Positions 53,528-64,000 of a stretch of DNA of 64,000 bases are shown here, piece by piece. Source of the stretch: Symsagittifera roscoffensis. Its lineage: Eukaryota > Xenacoelomorpha > Acoela > Convolutidae. The position numbers were made by a program, and so were the translations under genes. The stretch lies in contig NC_087065.1 of assembly GCF_963678635.1 (NCBI RefSeq), forward strand, positions 16,782,572-16,846,571, in the 5' to 3' direction. Position 1 is the first letter of the stretch, and each line of letters opens with the position of its first letter. A model generated the notes under the pieces. The model saw only the letters and a list, made by a program, of their open reading frames with translations. It was not told the origin of the DNA and searched no databases.

Positions 53528-54888
53528 TGTGCCATTCTGCCAGATGACACAGCACAACCTTCCGGCGACATAAAAAAGAGTGAAAAAAGGCCTTATGAAC
53601 AAAAAAAGTGTGGCGACGGAGGGTCAGAATGTTCTAGAATTTTTACTTTTAAAATTTCGATTGGAAGAAGAACATTTCTGAGAAATAGAAAAAAGACGGC
53701 CATTTTGAATAAAAAGACGAAAATCAGAACGACGCCATAGATTGTGAAGAACAGTTGTATCAGAGACAGAAAAATCATGAAGCCTCTTATCGTGGCAAAA
53801 ACACACGATAAGGACCTTAGCGACAGATATTTGTGGAGAAGGAGGCTTCAGTGGGGGAAGAAATATACCACGGAACCCTCCCGGGACACGAAATATAAGA
53901 GATAAGAGTGTAATCTCAAGAATATCACGGGAGCGGAGGCTTGGTCCCCCAGAGACTGTCTATGTGAAGGGACTGTATAGACTGACTGTATAGCTGCTAT
54001 AATGTCATAGATCTTAATTAACACCGTTATTATTTAATATTTCAGAGCATGAGTAGCTAGAAAAAGGAAAGGGTCAATCCATCTCCAATGGATTTAATAT
54101 AAAACTGTCACACAAAAACATATAAAAATAGGTTGTTCGAGCCGTGTTTTTAATGACAATCACGTAGTCTGAGGATCCGAGACTCAGCTATGTGGTTGTG
54201 TTCGCATGCAAACGAAAGCTGATCAAAAGTCGTTCGACTGATGGCCTAAAAATGGTAACTTTTTACTTTGCCCTAGACAGACCAGAAAATCAACTGGCAA
54301 GGTCGAGACGGTGAAAAACGAGTAGAATTAAGGTAACTGACGCCTGCCAGTCGTTAATAGGTACTTTTTCTACGCTCCGTCGCTGTGTGATATTTGGGCG
54401 AATGTTACATAGACGTTTTTATGGCGCTCCTGGGTGGGCCTGTTAAAGGCATGAAACCATCATGATCAGCAAGCGTTTCAGCGACGAACCCTCCGCTCCG
54501 GGCGTATGCCCGAGTTAGAGGCCTTAATGACCGTTGTTGTACTAGGGGGAAGGTGCGTACCCTCCGTCTAGTACAATTTAGCTTTTTAACTCAGTTAACA
54601 CCGAAAATTCCGGGGGCCGGAGGGTTAGGTGGGAAGTCATGAACCCGCTTGTCCCGAGGTCCCGGGACCAAAAACAATTAAAGAGAAAGCGTAAAACCAG
54701 ACAAAAATAGTGTATAACCAAGAAAAAGCCAAAAATAAATTTATTTAAAAACAAAAAAGTACAAAAAACAGTAAAAAATCCAAAAAAAAACCAAAAACAG
54801 TAAAAAACATAAAGTGACAGTTTATATGTTATTTCCGGACGAGATGTGATCTGACCTTCCTATTTGTTGTTGTTTCAGATTGATTTAT
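53528..54888 (+). repeat. 3' LTR
   Basis: 1361 bp, see the 5' LTR. It carries its own copies of the first two 67-nt modules (54488-54554 and 54559-54625), the TATA box and the AATAAA. Confidence 0.95.
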
Positions 54889-55379
54889 CGCTGTAAGATT
54901 TATCGGCTGAATACAAGAAGTCGTTCTGAACACTCGTTTTGGTTCAATCGGCAGACTTCTTTCGTTAAAAGATCAACGTATTTACGGCCAATGTTTCCCC
55001 CCGGGACTAAATACAGTTTGCCTTGGAGGTTCACTTTCACAGTCCATCTGTTCCCCCATTCAGTTTCTTGAACTTCCTTAGATATGTCGAGAGACCCTCC
55101 AAAGGCGTTGAACAAACAGTTTTTGACGTTTTCTGTAATGGGTACAACAGGATAATGGTCTTGCTCGCTGAGGGTCATAACACGAAGCTGTTGAGTTGCC
55201 CCAGTATGTTGTTCTTCATTTTCAATTTTGTCTTCGGCTTCGTTGTATGAATCCACTTGTTCATCGTCACTAAATCTCTGCGACGCAGAAACGGAGTCCT
55301 CATTTGGATTTTCTTCAGAGTGATCACGAAAACCAAAATAAGACGGCGGTCTTATCACTCTGTCGCTTCTCCTCGTCAT
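54889..55379 (-). pseudogene. Reverse-transcriptase element, N-terminal part
   Basis: A minus-strand ORF from an ATG at 55379 reads MTRRSDRVIRPPSYFGF, an acidic stretch, then NRWTVKVNLQGKLYLVPGGN and IGRKYVDLLTKEVCRLNQNE followed by CSERLLVFSR. The reading then passes stops into ILQR at the giant-element boundary. The next piece, VRALIVRRLEDWEN, resumes at 29965, so the two segments are the halves of one RT element split by the LTR element. A (GTT)n-like low-complexity stretch at 55400-55480 lies just 5' of it. Confidence 0.65.
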
Positions 55380-55665
55380 TTCGTGTCGGGGTTGACAAAC
55401 TCCTCAATAGTTGCGATAGTTGCTATTGTTGCAATAGTTACAATAGTTGTCAATGTTGTTGTGGTTGTTGTTGTTTTTTCCCCTTTTCTTTTCTTGTTTA
55501 ACAAGACACGTGCTAAATTGTGAAGAAATCAGTGTTGTGAAATTTGGAAAATAATGTGAGGAAAGAGAATAGTTTGGTTCTATATTCGCTCTAAGATCTT
55601 TTCTTTTTCTGAACAGTTCTGTTGAAGAGCTTGACTCGAAATTTTACCAGCAATGATTGTTTCAG

Positions 55666-55835
55666 CTGTGAAGAGATCGCACCGTAGAGCGGGTCTTGCC
55701 CGTAAGCTGATGGACCAGTCGGCACGCGCCATGGTGGAGAGCTTCAGTGCCAGATATGTGTCTCTGCACGTGCGAGTGTCCAACAGAGCTGCCCTCTCAC
55801 TCTACAGAGACAATCTGGGCTTCCAGATCAGCGAG
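55666..55835 (+). CDS. NAA10: NAA10 exon 2
   Basis: Follows acceptor TTGTTTCAG (AG at 55664-55665) and ends at GAG|GTGATT in phase 0; 170 nt. It encodes the core of the GNAT fold: [18 protein letters not shown] contains the acetyl-CoA binding R-R-x-G-L-A loop, then [20 protein letters not shown] and LGFQISE. These are near-identical to animal NAA10. Exon phase matches exon 1 (phase 1) exactly. It lies only 290 bp beyond the RT element. Confidence 0.93.
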
Positions 55836-56085
55836 GTGATTACATTTGGCATATCAGTTAATTACACTTTCATCATAAACCTTGAAGATCTAGAGACTTG
55901 GTGCTTATTACTGATTAGTTTGTCTAACTACTTTGTTAGGTTAAATTGTGGATTAAAGTAAAATAATTTTAATTCTTTTTTTTGTATTGGTAGGCAAAAA
56001 TGAATATGGCTGGAATTTTCTGTGCAATTTGCACAGCAGCTAGTAATTTTTGTTTGCGTACTTACAACTTAGAGTCAATACTTAG

Positions 56086-56457
56086 GTTGAGAGTAGATAC
56101 TACGGGGACGGAGAAGACGCCTATGCTATGAGACGAGACCTGACCACTCTACTGGCCTCATGCGAGGAGACAGAAAAGAAACTGGAACAGGAGTTTGCCA
56201 AACTCACTTTGGGAAAGGAGGATGCAGCTATTGTAGATAATAAATCGGAAAGCTACAAACCAGAGGTGCAGAAAAGCGAAGACGCAGTAGAAAACACAGC
56301 AGATAAACCAGAAGACATTTCTAGTCCAGTTAACCTAACTTCGAAAGACAGAACTGAAAATGATGACATTGAGGGATCAAAATCCGATGAGAACTCAAAA
56401 ATTATTTGTGAACAAAATTTGGATAGTCATGTGAACAAAGTTGATGATATAGACTGA
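56086..56457 (+). CDS. NAA10: NAA10 exon 3 (last)
   Basis: Begins after ATACTTAG (AG at 56084-56085) with VESRYYGDGEDAYAMRRDLT, matching the conserved end of the GNAT domain, and runs to a TGA at 56455-56457. The remaining 100 residues are an acidic, Lys/Ser/Glu-rich tail without fixed structure (KLTLGKEDAAIVDN..., DDIEGSKSDENS), typical of the variable NAA10 C-terminus. Total spliced CDS 232 + 170 + 372 = 774 nt, 257 residues, slightly longer than vertebrate NAA10. Earlier acceptors (for example at GTAG, 56095) would delete conserved residues, which decides the boundary. Confidence 0.92.
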   Translation, partial: VESRYYGDGEDAYAMRRDLTTLLASCEETEKKLEQEFAKLTLGKEDAAIVDNKSESYKPEVQKSEDAVENTADKPEDISSPVNLTSKDRTENDDIEGSKSDENSKIICEQNLDSHVNKVDDID

Positions 56458-56793
56458 GATTGAATTTAAGGTGCGAATCTTTTCATTATTTTCGCGCTTT
56501 AGGTTCAAGTATTTTGTTTAAAAATGACATTTAGTCAAGTCAATGAACGCAGCAAAGACTCTTATACAGGTCGAGATAATCTTTCTTGTATTTTTTCTAA
56601 AAAGTCTTAAAGTTTGTTCATGCTAGAATTTGATTTTTTGCGGTTTGACTTTTGATTTTTTGTAATTTCAGTTCACTTCATTTGTTAAAAGGAAGGCAAA
56701 CTCCACTGTCAAACATCAAAAGTGTAAAGGTCCCGAAAACCGCGATCGACTCTAGATGCGAACGTGGATATTAATTTTCAGATGTCCCAACGG

Positions 56794-56799
56794 AATAAA
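56794..56799 (+). terminator. Candidate NAA10 polyadenylation signal
   Basis: AATAAA 337 nt after the stop codon, the first canonical signal downstream. Confidence 0.45.
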
Positions 56800-56809
56800 A
56801 ATTTTATCT

Positions 56810-57670
56810 TTGGATCCAATTTTTTTTAATTGGTTTATTTTATCAAAAAAAGTGTCGCTCATTAATGTTTCTTGAAATTCAAAGAGCTTTAAGGGCATAT
56901 ATATTTTTTGGAATTTCGAAAGTTGGAGCTTTTCAAAACAACCAAATGTTGTTTTATGTTGGGCAATGTATAAGTATATTAGTGGAAAGTATTGTCATTA
57001 CGAAGTCTTCTTTTACAACCTTATTCGCAAATATAAGTGGCTTGGTGTTTCATTTGCTTCAAGGCATCGACAATTTAATAGCATGTGTAGCTGCTTTATA
57101 CCTGGCTACTGTTAGTATGTTTTCGAGCGACCGATCTTAATCTCCGGGGCGGAGTTGGGCTCCAGTATAAGTCAAATGTGTTAGTTTTCTTATTTTACCG
57201 TTTTCTTTTCTTGTTTCTTCGTTTATTTTTTCGTCGATTTCTTGATTTTGATCAGCTTCGCTTCTGTGTATATTTAAAGGAAGTGTCTTGTCATCTGGAC
57301 CTAGTTTTTAAAAAATTTAATCTTTTTGTGTTACACCTTGTGTAGGAAATTGAGCTTGGCTTACTACGAAAAATCAAGAGATTTCAAAGATCTGTGGTTG
57401 GAGTGACAGTCAGACGTTTTTTACAACTTTGAGCAATTAGGTCTCTCATTTTTTGAATAATTGTCTCAATTGTTGTCAGTTTTGTTGTAGTTTTTTTTAA
57501 CGAACAAGTGAATTCCTCCATTAAGTTATATCTAGGTTTTATCATTGTATATTAGGGTTGAACTTCAGAACCAAATTTTTACTGATGTATTTTCGGAAGC
57601 TTGATTATCGACTGAAGCTTTATCGGCTATTTTCTAAGGCTAATTTTTCCTGAGTGCTTGTTGTATTGTA
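56810..57670. other. No gene seen
   Basis: AT-rich. A 91-codon ORF at 56865-57140 is hydrophobic but lacks any recognisable feature and lies in sequence of background composition. A SINE-end-like motif (CAGCTTCGCTTCTGTG) occurs near 57255. Confidence 0.35.
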
Positions 57671-57675
57671 ATGAC

Positions 57676-57841
57676 GTATATAGGGGCACTCAGGAATTAA
57701 GTCGACAGATTGAAAGCCGACATCAAAAACGCAAAAATAACTAAAATTTAATTCCCGATGACAAAAAAATTCAATTGAAAAAACTTTGCAGTGCCCCTAT
57801 ATACTTAATTAAATTTTAGTTGTTTTTGCGTTTTGGATGTC
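57676..57841. mobile_element. Interleaved inverted repeats, MITE-like
   Basis: GTATATAGGGGCACT (57676-57690) pairs perfectly with AGTGCCCCTATATAC (57790-57804). A second, longer pair (about 57719-57755 and 57807-57841, with ATCAAAAACGCAAAAA and its complement) interleaves with it. Order A-B-A'-B'. Confidence 0.65.
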
Positions 57842-57849
57842 ATCTTAAT

Positions 57850-59330
57850 ACCTGAATGTAATTTTGTGATGCTTTTGTTCAGTTCTGTTGTCAGTTAGCG
57901 CCCGTTACTTTCCTTTAAAAAACCTAGCAGCTACATGTTACATGTTTTAATGGCAAATCAATACAGAAGTACTCGGTTTCTTTTTATAGCTATTTTTTTT
58001 AAAAATCATAGCTTGTCTCTGATTCTAATAAATTGCAATTGCAAACAGTTTCCGGATCAATCAAGCAACCCTCCTAATTTCAATTGAAGCATTTCAATCA
58101 ATCAGTTGACTGCATAGTGACCACGTCCAGTCCATGCTCACGTTTATTTTGATAGTCTTTTTGCTTGGTGGTCAGATAGCTCAATTGGCCACTACGCGGG
58201 GGATTGCTCAATTGATCAATTTTTCAAATTGTATTCAATGGAAAACTTCTTTGTGTGTTTATTTTAATCGGCAAACTGGTTCCTGAAGCGTTTATTCCAA
58301 TATATTTGTCTTTTAGCAAGAATTCGATTATCCGAGACACGGTCAGACGAGAAGGGAAAGAGTTAGAGCACTTAAGAGTTTTTTGGAATAAAGTTGAGCC
58401 TTACTTAAGGACTCATCCAACTGCAGATACATGTTTTTTTTTCAGTTCATCTTAGGTTGTTTATCCAATATGACGGTGAAAAATAGTTAGTTTTTATGAA
58501 ACTCGATTTACACTTTGATTTAATTATGACCATTCTCTAGTCTTTAGGTAAACCATTCCATTTTTGCCACGTATTCTAGCAATTGAAAACTCTGATGAAT
58601 AATTTCCAAAAACCTGTCCAATACTCACTTTTTTAGATCTTTTGTTTATCCGTTTTATGTTTTGGCATGATTTTTTCCTTCAGTTAAAGAATTTTTTTTC
58701 AGTAAACAGATCAAAACTTTTCAGCAAACAAAGTTTTGTTATGAATAATTCCTCCTACAAGAAGTACGTTGTTTTAAGAAGTAGATCCCGTTATCTTCCA
58801 ATTTGTTTCTCATGAAGCAACGTTTTGCCACTGTTTTATTGGAAATTCAAGTAATCTAATCTACTAAAAAAGATTCCACTAAGACTAAGATGGGACAAAA
58901 CTAAGGACTTCGATAAAGTAACAACAGGCATTGACAGCAATTTATGCCGTAGGATGTATATTGACATAATTCGGCAAGTAATTCTGCTAAGATACATTAA
59001 AGTTTTGCTCATAAATTTCAATTTTTGTTCGTATAATGTTCAGATATCGTGCTAAATATTTGGTTTTCAATTCCTCTTTTTAAAAATTTATAGAAAGATT
59101 TTTGTTAAAATTTATACATCTGATAATATCTGTTTAGTCTGCGTTAATCATGATTTTAATCTCAGATAAAATAAGTGACACAGATTTAAATGTATCTTTT
59201 ATGTAAGATTTTACAACAGAAAGGTGTATTTCCGTAATAATTAAAGATGATTATCCTTAAACTGAGCGGCTTGAACATGATTTCCTATTTCACTCCTAAG
59301 TCGTTAACTTATAATATGAAAACTATCGGT
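57850..59330. other. No gene seen
   Basis: AT-rich, chance ORFs only. Confidence 0.4.
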
Positions 59331-59336
59331 TTTTTT

Positions 59337-59685
59337 CATAATATAAGTTTTTCTTAATGATATATGTTTTTCATAACAGGGTACCTTGTGGTACCTCATG
59401 ATTTTTACACAGTGTTCTCGGGTCAATTAGAATTTCGCTCGGGTCTGTCGGTTTGTTTTCATAATATAAGTTTTTCTTAATGCTATGTTTTTCATAACAG
59501 GGTACCTTGTGGTACCTCATGATTTTTACAGTGTTCTCGGGTCAATTAGAATTTCGCTCGGGTCTGTCGGTTTGTTTTCATAATATAAGTTTTTCTTAAT
59601 GCTATATGTTTTTCATAACAGGGTACCTTGTGGTACCTCATGATTTTTACACAGTGTTCTCGGGTCAATTAGAATTTCGCTATTA
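59337..59685. repeat. Tandem repeat, unit about 121 bp, 2.9 copies
   Basis: CATAATATAAGTTTTTCTTA starts units at 59337, 59460 and 59579 (periods 123 and 119). Each unit carries GGGTACCTTGTGGTACC and GTGTTCTCGGGTCAATTAG. The copies are almost identical, so the array is young. Confidence 0.9.
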
Positions 59686-59689
59686 GTGA

Positions 59690-61395
59690 ATCAGCTTTGG
59701 AGCAAAATCCGTATAAATCTAGTTCATTGAGAATCGTTTGATGTTCACAGAAATGAAAGCTTTAACAAGGTCAAGAAAAACAGCTGTTGTTCATACGGCA
59801 TAGTTGTTCACACGAAGACTCAATTTTTATTTCTCATTTCAAGGTATAACCGCGTTAATTGACAACATATTTTTTGGAGGCAAAATTGAGTAGACCTTAA
59901 ATTTATTTTTTTCTAGATATGCAATTAATTTTTTAAGTAGAAGGCGTTGATATAGTTAAGTTTTATCGTTTTATCGTTAACGTTTTATCACCAAAATTGA
60001 CTGATAGGTGAAAACCTCTGTTAGGTTCTCTTTTTTGGGTATTGGATTTATATAAGCTTCTTTGAGAAAATCGGGAAACCAACTTTCCTTAATCACTGGC
60101 TTATCGAAAAAAGAAAGTGCTCAGAAATGGAAAGTTTTGCTGTGTAAATTGCGCTGGAGGCTGACCAATTCATAGTTCCTAACTATTTACTTTTTTTCAA
60201 AATACTTATTTCGTTGTGCAATTTATTTTGTTACGAAACAAATGAAAACAAACACGAAGTTCTTTTTCTTGGTTTTTACTTCCAAGTCAATGTTCCAGAA
60301 TCCTTCCTAATAGTACAAAAACAGACTTTAGTCAACTTGCGGTTTTTTCTATTTTCGTCTTCTGCTCTTCTTCTGATTGAATTTTCAATTTCTCGGGTTG
60401 TGTTTTTTAGTTAAATCATGAATATTTTTCCAGTGTTCTTTGGAGCTGGGATATTTGATAGAGTTTTTACAAAACTCATTGTAAGCTTCATTTCTACGTG
60501 AGTTATTTCGTTTCCAGCTTTTTGATCCGGGTCCAGTGATTTACCATAATAAAACCCTTTCGGTCTTGATTCGAACGACATTAGAAAATAAAGTTGTCTC
60601 AGTGTGAAGAACAATTGGTTTCAAATTTCTGAGATTTAGTTTAGTTTCGAGCGATTAACGCGATCGAGTAACGCTCATTAGATAGAAATTTACTGATTTG
60701 TATAGAAATTCACATCGAATATAGAAATATACTGAGTGCTACAAAAAAAACTAGTTTTGGATGATTCATTTAGCGCTTGTTCCGAAAAATAAACCGTTTT
60801 CCAAAACAAATAAAATATTGTGCAAAAAGATTTTAGAAAAAATGTAAGTTTTTTAAAAAGTTTTTCATTTTTTGATTTTTATTCATTTTTGAAGGCAAAT
60901 TTTGTAAAAAGTGTTTACGAGATTGTATAGTTATCGAATCACACCACCCACTGAAAACGACACTAATTTGAAGAAAAGTAGTAAAAAGTTTGTAGTCTTT
61001 TTAATGATTATGGTCGGAGCATTCTGTGCTACTTGCACAGCAACCGAATGAACTTGTTTTTTTTTAATAATAATAATTGGTAGTAGTTTGTCAATAAATT
61101 TTTCAGCATAGCTGTTAAATTTTGAATTGAATGAAGGAAAATGTTGGATGAAAATCAGTTATGAATCACTATCAATGTTTTGTGAAAGTGTCGGTTGAAT
61201 ATTTCCGTGTATAAAAATATTTTCATAATACAATCATGTTAGTTTTTGGGGCGATAAATTGACCAGTTCTGACGTTATTACTTTGGTTAAGCGAGTTTGG
61301 ATTTGTTGATACTTTTGGACTATTTGGTTCTAGATTTGTTGAAGGTGAAATTGATCAATGCAAGTTCAGTAGTTAGATTTTAGTGAAATCACGTC
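59690..61395. other. No gene seen
   Basis: AT-rich sequence with no recognised repeat or coding segment. Confidence 0.4.
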
Positions 61396-61525
61396 GTATC
61401 ATGCTTTATCCTAGAGGAAAAATTTTTGTAGAGCAGCCGAGAACACTGAAACTATATTCAATTTGAATCTGATACTAGCAGAGCAGATAAAAGGATTCAA
61501 CTTCAGAAATGAAGCGGATGAAATC
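61396..61525 (+). repeat. 130-bp direct repeat, left copy
   Basis: Matches 61742-61870 at about 92% (GTATCATGCTTTATC, TTTGTAGAGCAGCCGAGAAC, GATACTAGCAGAGCAG, GAAGCGGATGAAATC). The 216 bp between the copies contain a G9 run and two GCGCCAAAAAAA stretches. Probably a small non-autonomous element inserted with duplication, or a short LTR-like unit. Confidence 0.8.
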
Positions 61526-61741
61526 GATCCTTGCCATTGGCGGATTTAGGGGGGGGGGATTAGCGGACGCTCTTTCCTCAGGGATTCGACCCCTTTGGTA
61601 CTTTGTAATAAATCCATTTTTGGGGCCGACTGACCCTAAAATTGTTCTAATGGCGTCTTTGGCGCAATACAGACTAACTCTGAGGGGAAGCTCGCGCCAA
61701 AAAAAAATTGCTATGGTAAGCGCGCGCCAAAAAAACGCGTG

Positions 61742-61870
61742 GTATCATGCTTTATCATAGAGTAAAACTTTTGTAGAGCAGCCGAGAACACTGAAATTAT
61801 ACTCAATATGAATGTGATACTAGCAGAGCAGAAAAAAGGATTCAACTTTAGAAATGAAGCGGATGAAATC
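61742..61870 (+). repeat. 130-bp direct repeat, right copy
   Basis: See the left copy at 61396-61525; same orientation. Confidence 0.8.
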
Positions 61871-62526
61871 AAAGGGCAAAAGGTACCAAGATAAAGCCAC
61901 TGATGCTTTCAATAGCTGAATTGATAAATTGTTCTTCGTGGAAAAATGCTGTAGATATTGAGAAAATAGGTTAAAATTGTTATCGTACTAAAGCAGCTGC
62001 TCTTTCAATGTTTGGTTGTTTTTGCAGGGCTGAAATATTTCTCCTGGATCAAAAACTACAATCAATTAACCAAAAAACTTAGAAAATTGAAGTTTCCATC
62101 AATCTGAAATTTGTAGTGCAGGTCATAAGATTCAAGTCAAGGCAATGGAAAGCAGTGATAACAATCTCGGCTAAACATAATTTTCACGAGTTTTTGTTAA
62201 TGAAGCTCTAGACACTTTTATGCTGATCCTGGATTCATCTGAGTTCAATTTTACAAGGTATTGGTCTCACCTAAAATCATGATGCAACTTTTTCGAAGCT
62301 TCGTAAATTAAAAGTGTTATTTTTCTTTGGCTCTTGCCAATGTGAAAGTGTTACTTTTGGGGCATTTTTAATAAGTGCTACTTCTGGGACAATTTTAAAT
62401 CAGGAGGTAGCATTGGCAGTACAATTCCATGTGCTTTGAAATCTGATTATGAAAAAGTTAATCCAGCGAATGCTTTGTTAATTCATCAAATCAAGCGAAA
62501 GAAGTTATTCATTTGATATAACACTA

Positions 62527-63720
62527 GAACTAGCCACCAATAAGGCAGCGACATGAACAAATTGCCAACTAGATTCAGCAAAGTGCAACCAATACAACAA
62601 GGCTGCTGGTATCGGCGTAAATTCTTGAATGTTCCGACTGCATTTTAAGGTCTGAGCGGCGTTCCTTTTACAAAAATTGAGGTTTTTTAGAAACATTATC
62701 CCACCACACGCCATAAAAGAAACTAAGTGGAATTTTTTGCTCCTAGTAACAAATCAATTTTGGCAAATAGGCTTGCTTCAACCAATTTGGAAAGATTTCG
62801 AAGACGAATTAAATCTCCGCTTACAAGTTAAAAGCGCGAAAGACATCGCGCGTTAATTGTCCCTATTTGGCCAAAATGGAAATCTTTAAACCCCCTTAAC
62901 ATTACGAAAAACGATCACAAGTAAAATGTCTTTTACATTTAAGTTCAAGACAACAATAGCTTTTGATTGATTAAAGAAATCCGTCAAAAATGGCTAGTTA
63001 AAAAGTCGAATTTGTGTGAAAAAAAAAACACCCCGAGCAGAAACATTCCGTTATTTTTGTTACAGTGGGAAGAAAAAGACACAAATTTGCATGTAATAAC
63101 TTGGAAAGCGTAAAAACAACCTAAGCATAAATCATGCTTTTAAAAAATCGAGTTCTTATTTTTGTATTGATATTTTTAAGCAAATAGCTTTTTTCGGTTC
63201 AATTGAATAATGGGAATTACATCAACTGTGTGAACTTATTACTAATTGAATGTCAAAGCACATGCTATCAAAAGTTGTTAAGGTGCCCATAAATTGGAAC
63301 CAATATTTGCGACTTAGGTTGAAAAAAGGACGTTCGTTGCAATACACTTTAGATCGTTAGTGTAAAAACTCAATCAACAGGTTCTTTTAATATTTAAATG
63401 AAAGATCTGAAATGAAAATTAATTTTTGATTCAATCTCGTTATTCCTAGTTCACATCGTTTTCAAAATCGCCATCTACATGTCATAGCGACACTACCATC
63501 AACGAAAGTTCATTTATTATTCGAACTATTCACTTCAACCCTGACAGTCTGCCTATGGTTTAATTAGCGGCTCTTTTCCAGTTCCCCCTTTCAAAGCAAT
63601 TTTGAAAAGCTTATTTAACGTTGTCATAATGCAATGAAATTTGGTATGAAAAAAATGACAACGTAACATCACGCATTTAGCCGTAGTTTAAGCTATGTAT
63701 CTTAGCAAGCTTTTTCGGGT
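62527..63720. repeat. Diverged dispersed repeat, partner of 136-720
   Basis: Same landmarks as 136-720, interrupted by about 430 bp of unrelated sequence (about 62620-63050). The part from 63569 starts with the MITE terminus GGCTCTTTTCCAGTTCCCCC and carries CATAATGCAATGAAATTT and CATCACGCATTTAGCCGTAG, so it is a diverged MITE copy. Confidence 0.5.
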
Positions 63721-64000
63721 AAAAAATTCAAAACATATCAAGTTACTTTGTATCCCGATTTAGTTTGTGAAAAGCTTAAACTTTTCTAAGCAAGATTTTG
63801 AAGCTGTAAAACTTTGAAGTATTTCAAGTTAATTCATAGACTGATTGGGTTCATAAAATGAAAGTTGAAGTTTTTCTAATCAAGCTTTTAAAGCTATGAA
63901 GGTTTGATTTATATCGAGTTAATTCATAAACCGAATCAATTTGCGAAAACCTTTAAGCTTTTCGACGCAAGCTCTTCAAGCAAAAACACTTCGAAATATT

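Larger units (their letters stand above)
29966..54888 (+). mobile_element. Giant Ty3-type LTR retrotransposon with macro and SGNH domains
   Basis: 24.9 kb from LTR to LTR. In order: 5' LTR, structured leader (31318-33971), Gag (two overlapping ORFs), protease-RT-RNase H-integrase-macro, a 480-nt spacer, an extra 2,949-codon frame broken by two stops, a 745-nt 3' UTR, a purine tract and the 3' LTR. The RT, RNase H and DD35E integrase are Ty3/Gypsy type. Animal Ty3 elements are typically 4-8 kb; such length is known from plant Ogre elements, which lack these extra genes. LTRs differ by three substitutions and two A-rich indels in about 1.35 kb, so insertion was recent. The copy itself carries one frameshift in RT and two in-frame stops. 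It sits inside an older RT element within the NAA10 intron. Confidence 0.95.

Noticed and set aside
56865-57140. 91-codon hydrophobic ORF downstream of NAA10
   Set aside because: Background base composition and no motif; hydrophobicity follows from T-rich sequence.
59337-59685. CRISPR-like array
   Set aside because: Units of about 121 bp are contiguous without unique spacers, in a eukaryotic genome.

Overview
This window is nuclear DNA from a metazoan, most likely an AT-rich, repeat-laden invertebrate genome. The evidence is GT-AG spliced exons of a conserved animal gene (the N-alpha-acetyltransferase NAA10), a spliced gene for a secreted protein, tRNA-derived SINEs, Penelope-like and Ty3-type remnants, MITEs and microsatellites. 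I cannot name the species. Nothing looks bacterial.

Layout. 1-10.6 kb: SINEs, diverged satellite arrays and dispersed repeats surround a two-exon gene for a Trp-rich, Cys-rich secreted protein (3687-4138 and 10392-10575). 10.6-19.8 kb: a Penelope-like remnant, a 200-N assembly gap, a MITE with an 8-bp target duplication, a possible first coding exon on the minus strand, a SINE, a gutted Ty3 remnant and a foldback element. 19.84-26.91 kb: a 3.54 kb unit repeated in tandem at about 99.9% identity. Each copy carries the 5' module of NAA10 (possible 5'UTR exon plus first coding exon) and a possible divergent small ORF. 26.9-55.7 kb is the first coding intron of NAA10. It contains an old minus-strand reverse-transcriptase element, and that element is itself interrupted by a very large, young LTR retrotransposon (29966-54888, about 24.9 kb). 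55.67-56.46 kb: NAA10 exons 2 and 3. 56.5-64 kb: inverted, tandem and dispersed repeats and no convincing gene.

The giant element is the main discovery. It has 1.35 kb LTRs that are almost identical. Its 2.65 kb leader contains five repeated 67-nt foldback modules and a 185-nt direct repeat whose stem shows compensatory changes. It encodes Ty3-type Gag (split by an ATGA overlap), protease, reverse transcriptase, RNase H and integrase, plus a C-terminal macro domain resembling TARG1/OARD1. Downstream lies an extra reading frame of 2,949 codons in one frame, interrupted by one TAA and one TGA. Its first part is an SGNH/GDSL hydrolase cut by the TAA just before its catalytic Asp-His block, then comes a degenerate second SGNH-like domain, then a 1.47 k-residue protein I do not recognise. 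A spliced subgenomic mRNA is a plausible way to express this second frame, as for env in retroviruses, but no env-like protein is visible.

NAA10 joins cleanly: exon 1 (either copy) + 55666-55835 + 56086-56457 gives 774 nt, 257 residues. The gene may therefore be intact despite the nested insertions, provided the roughly 29 kb intron is spliced.
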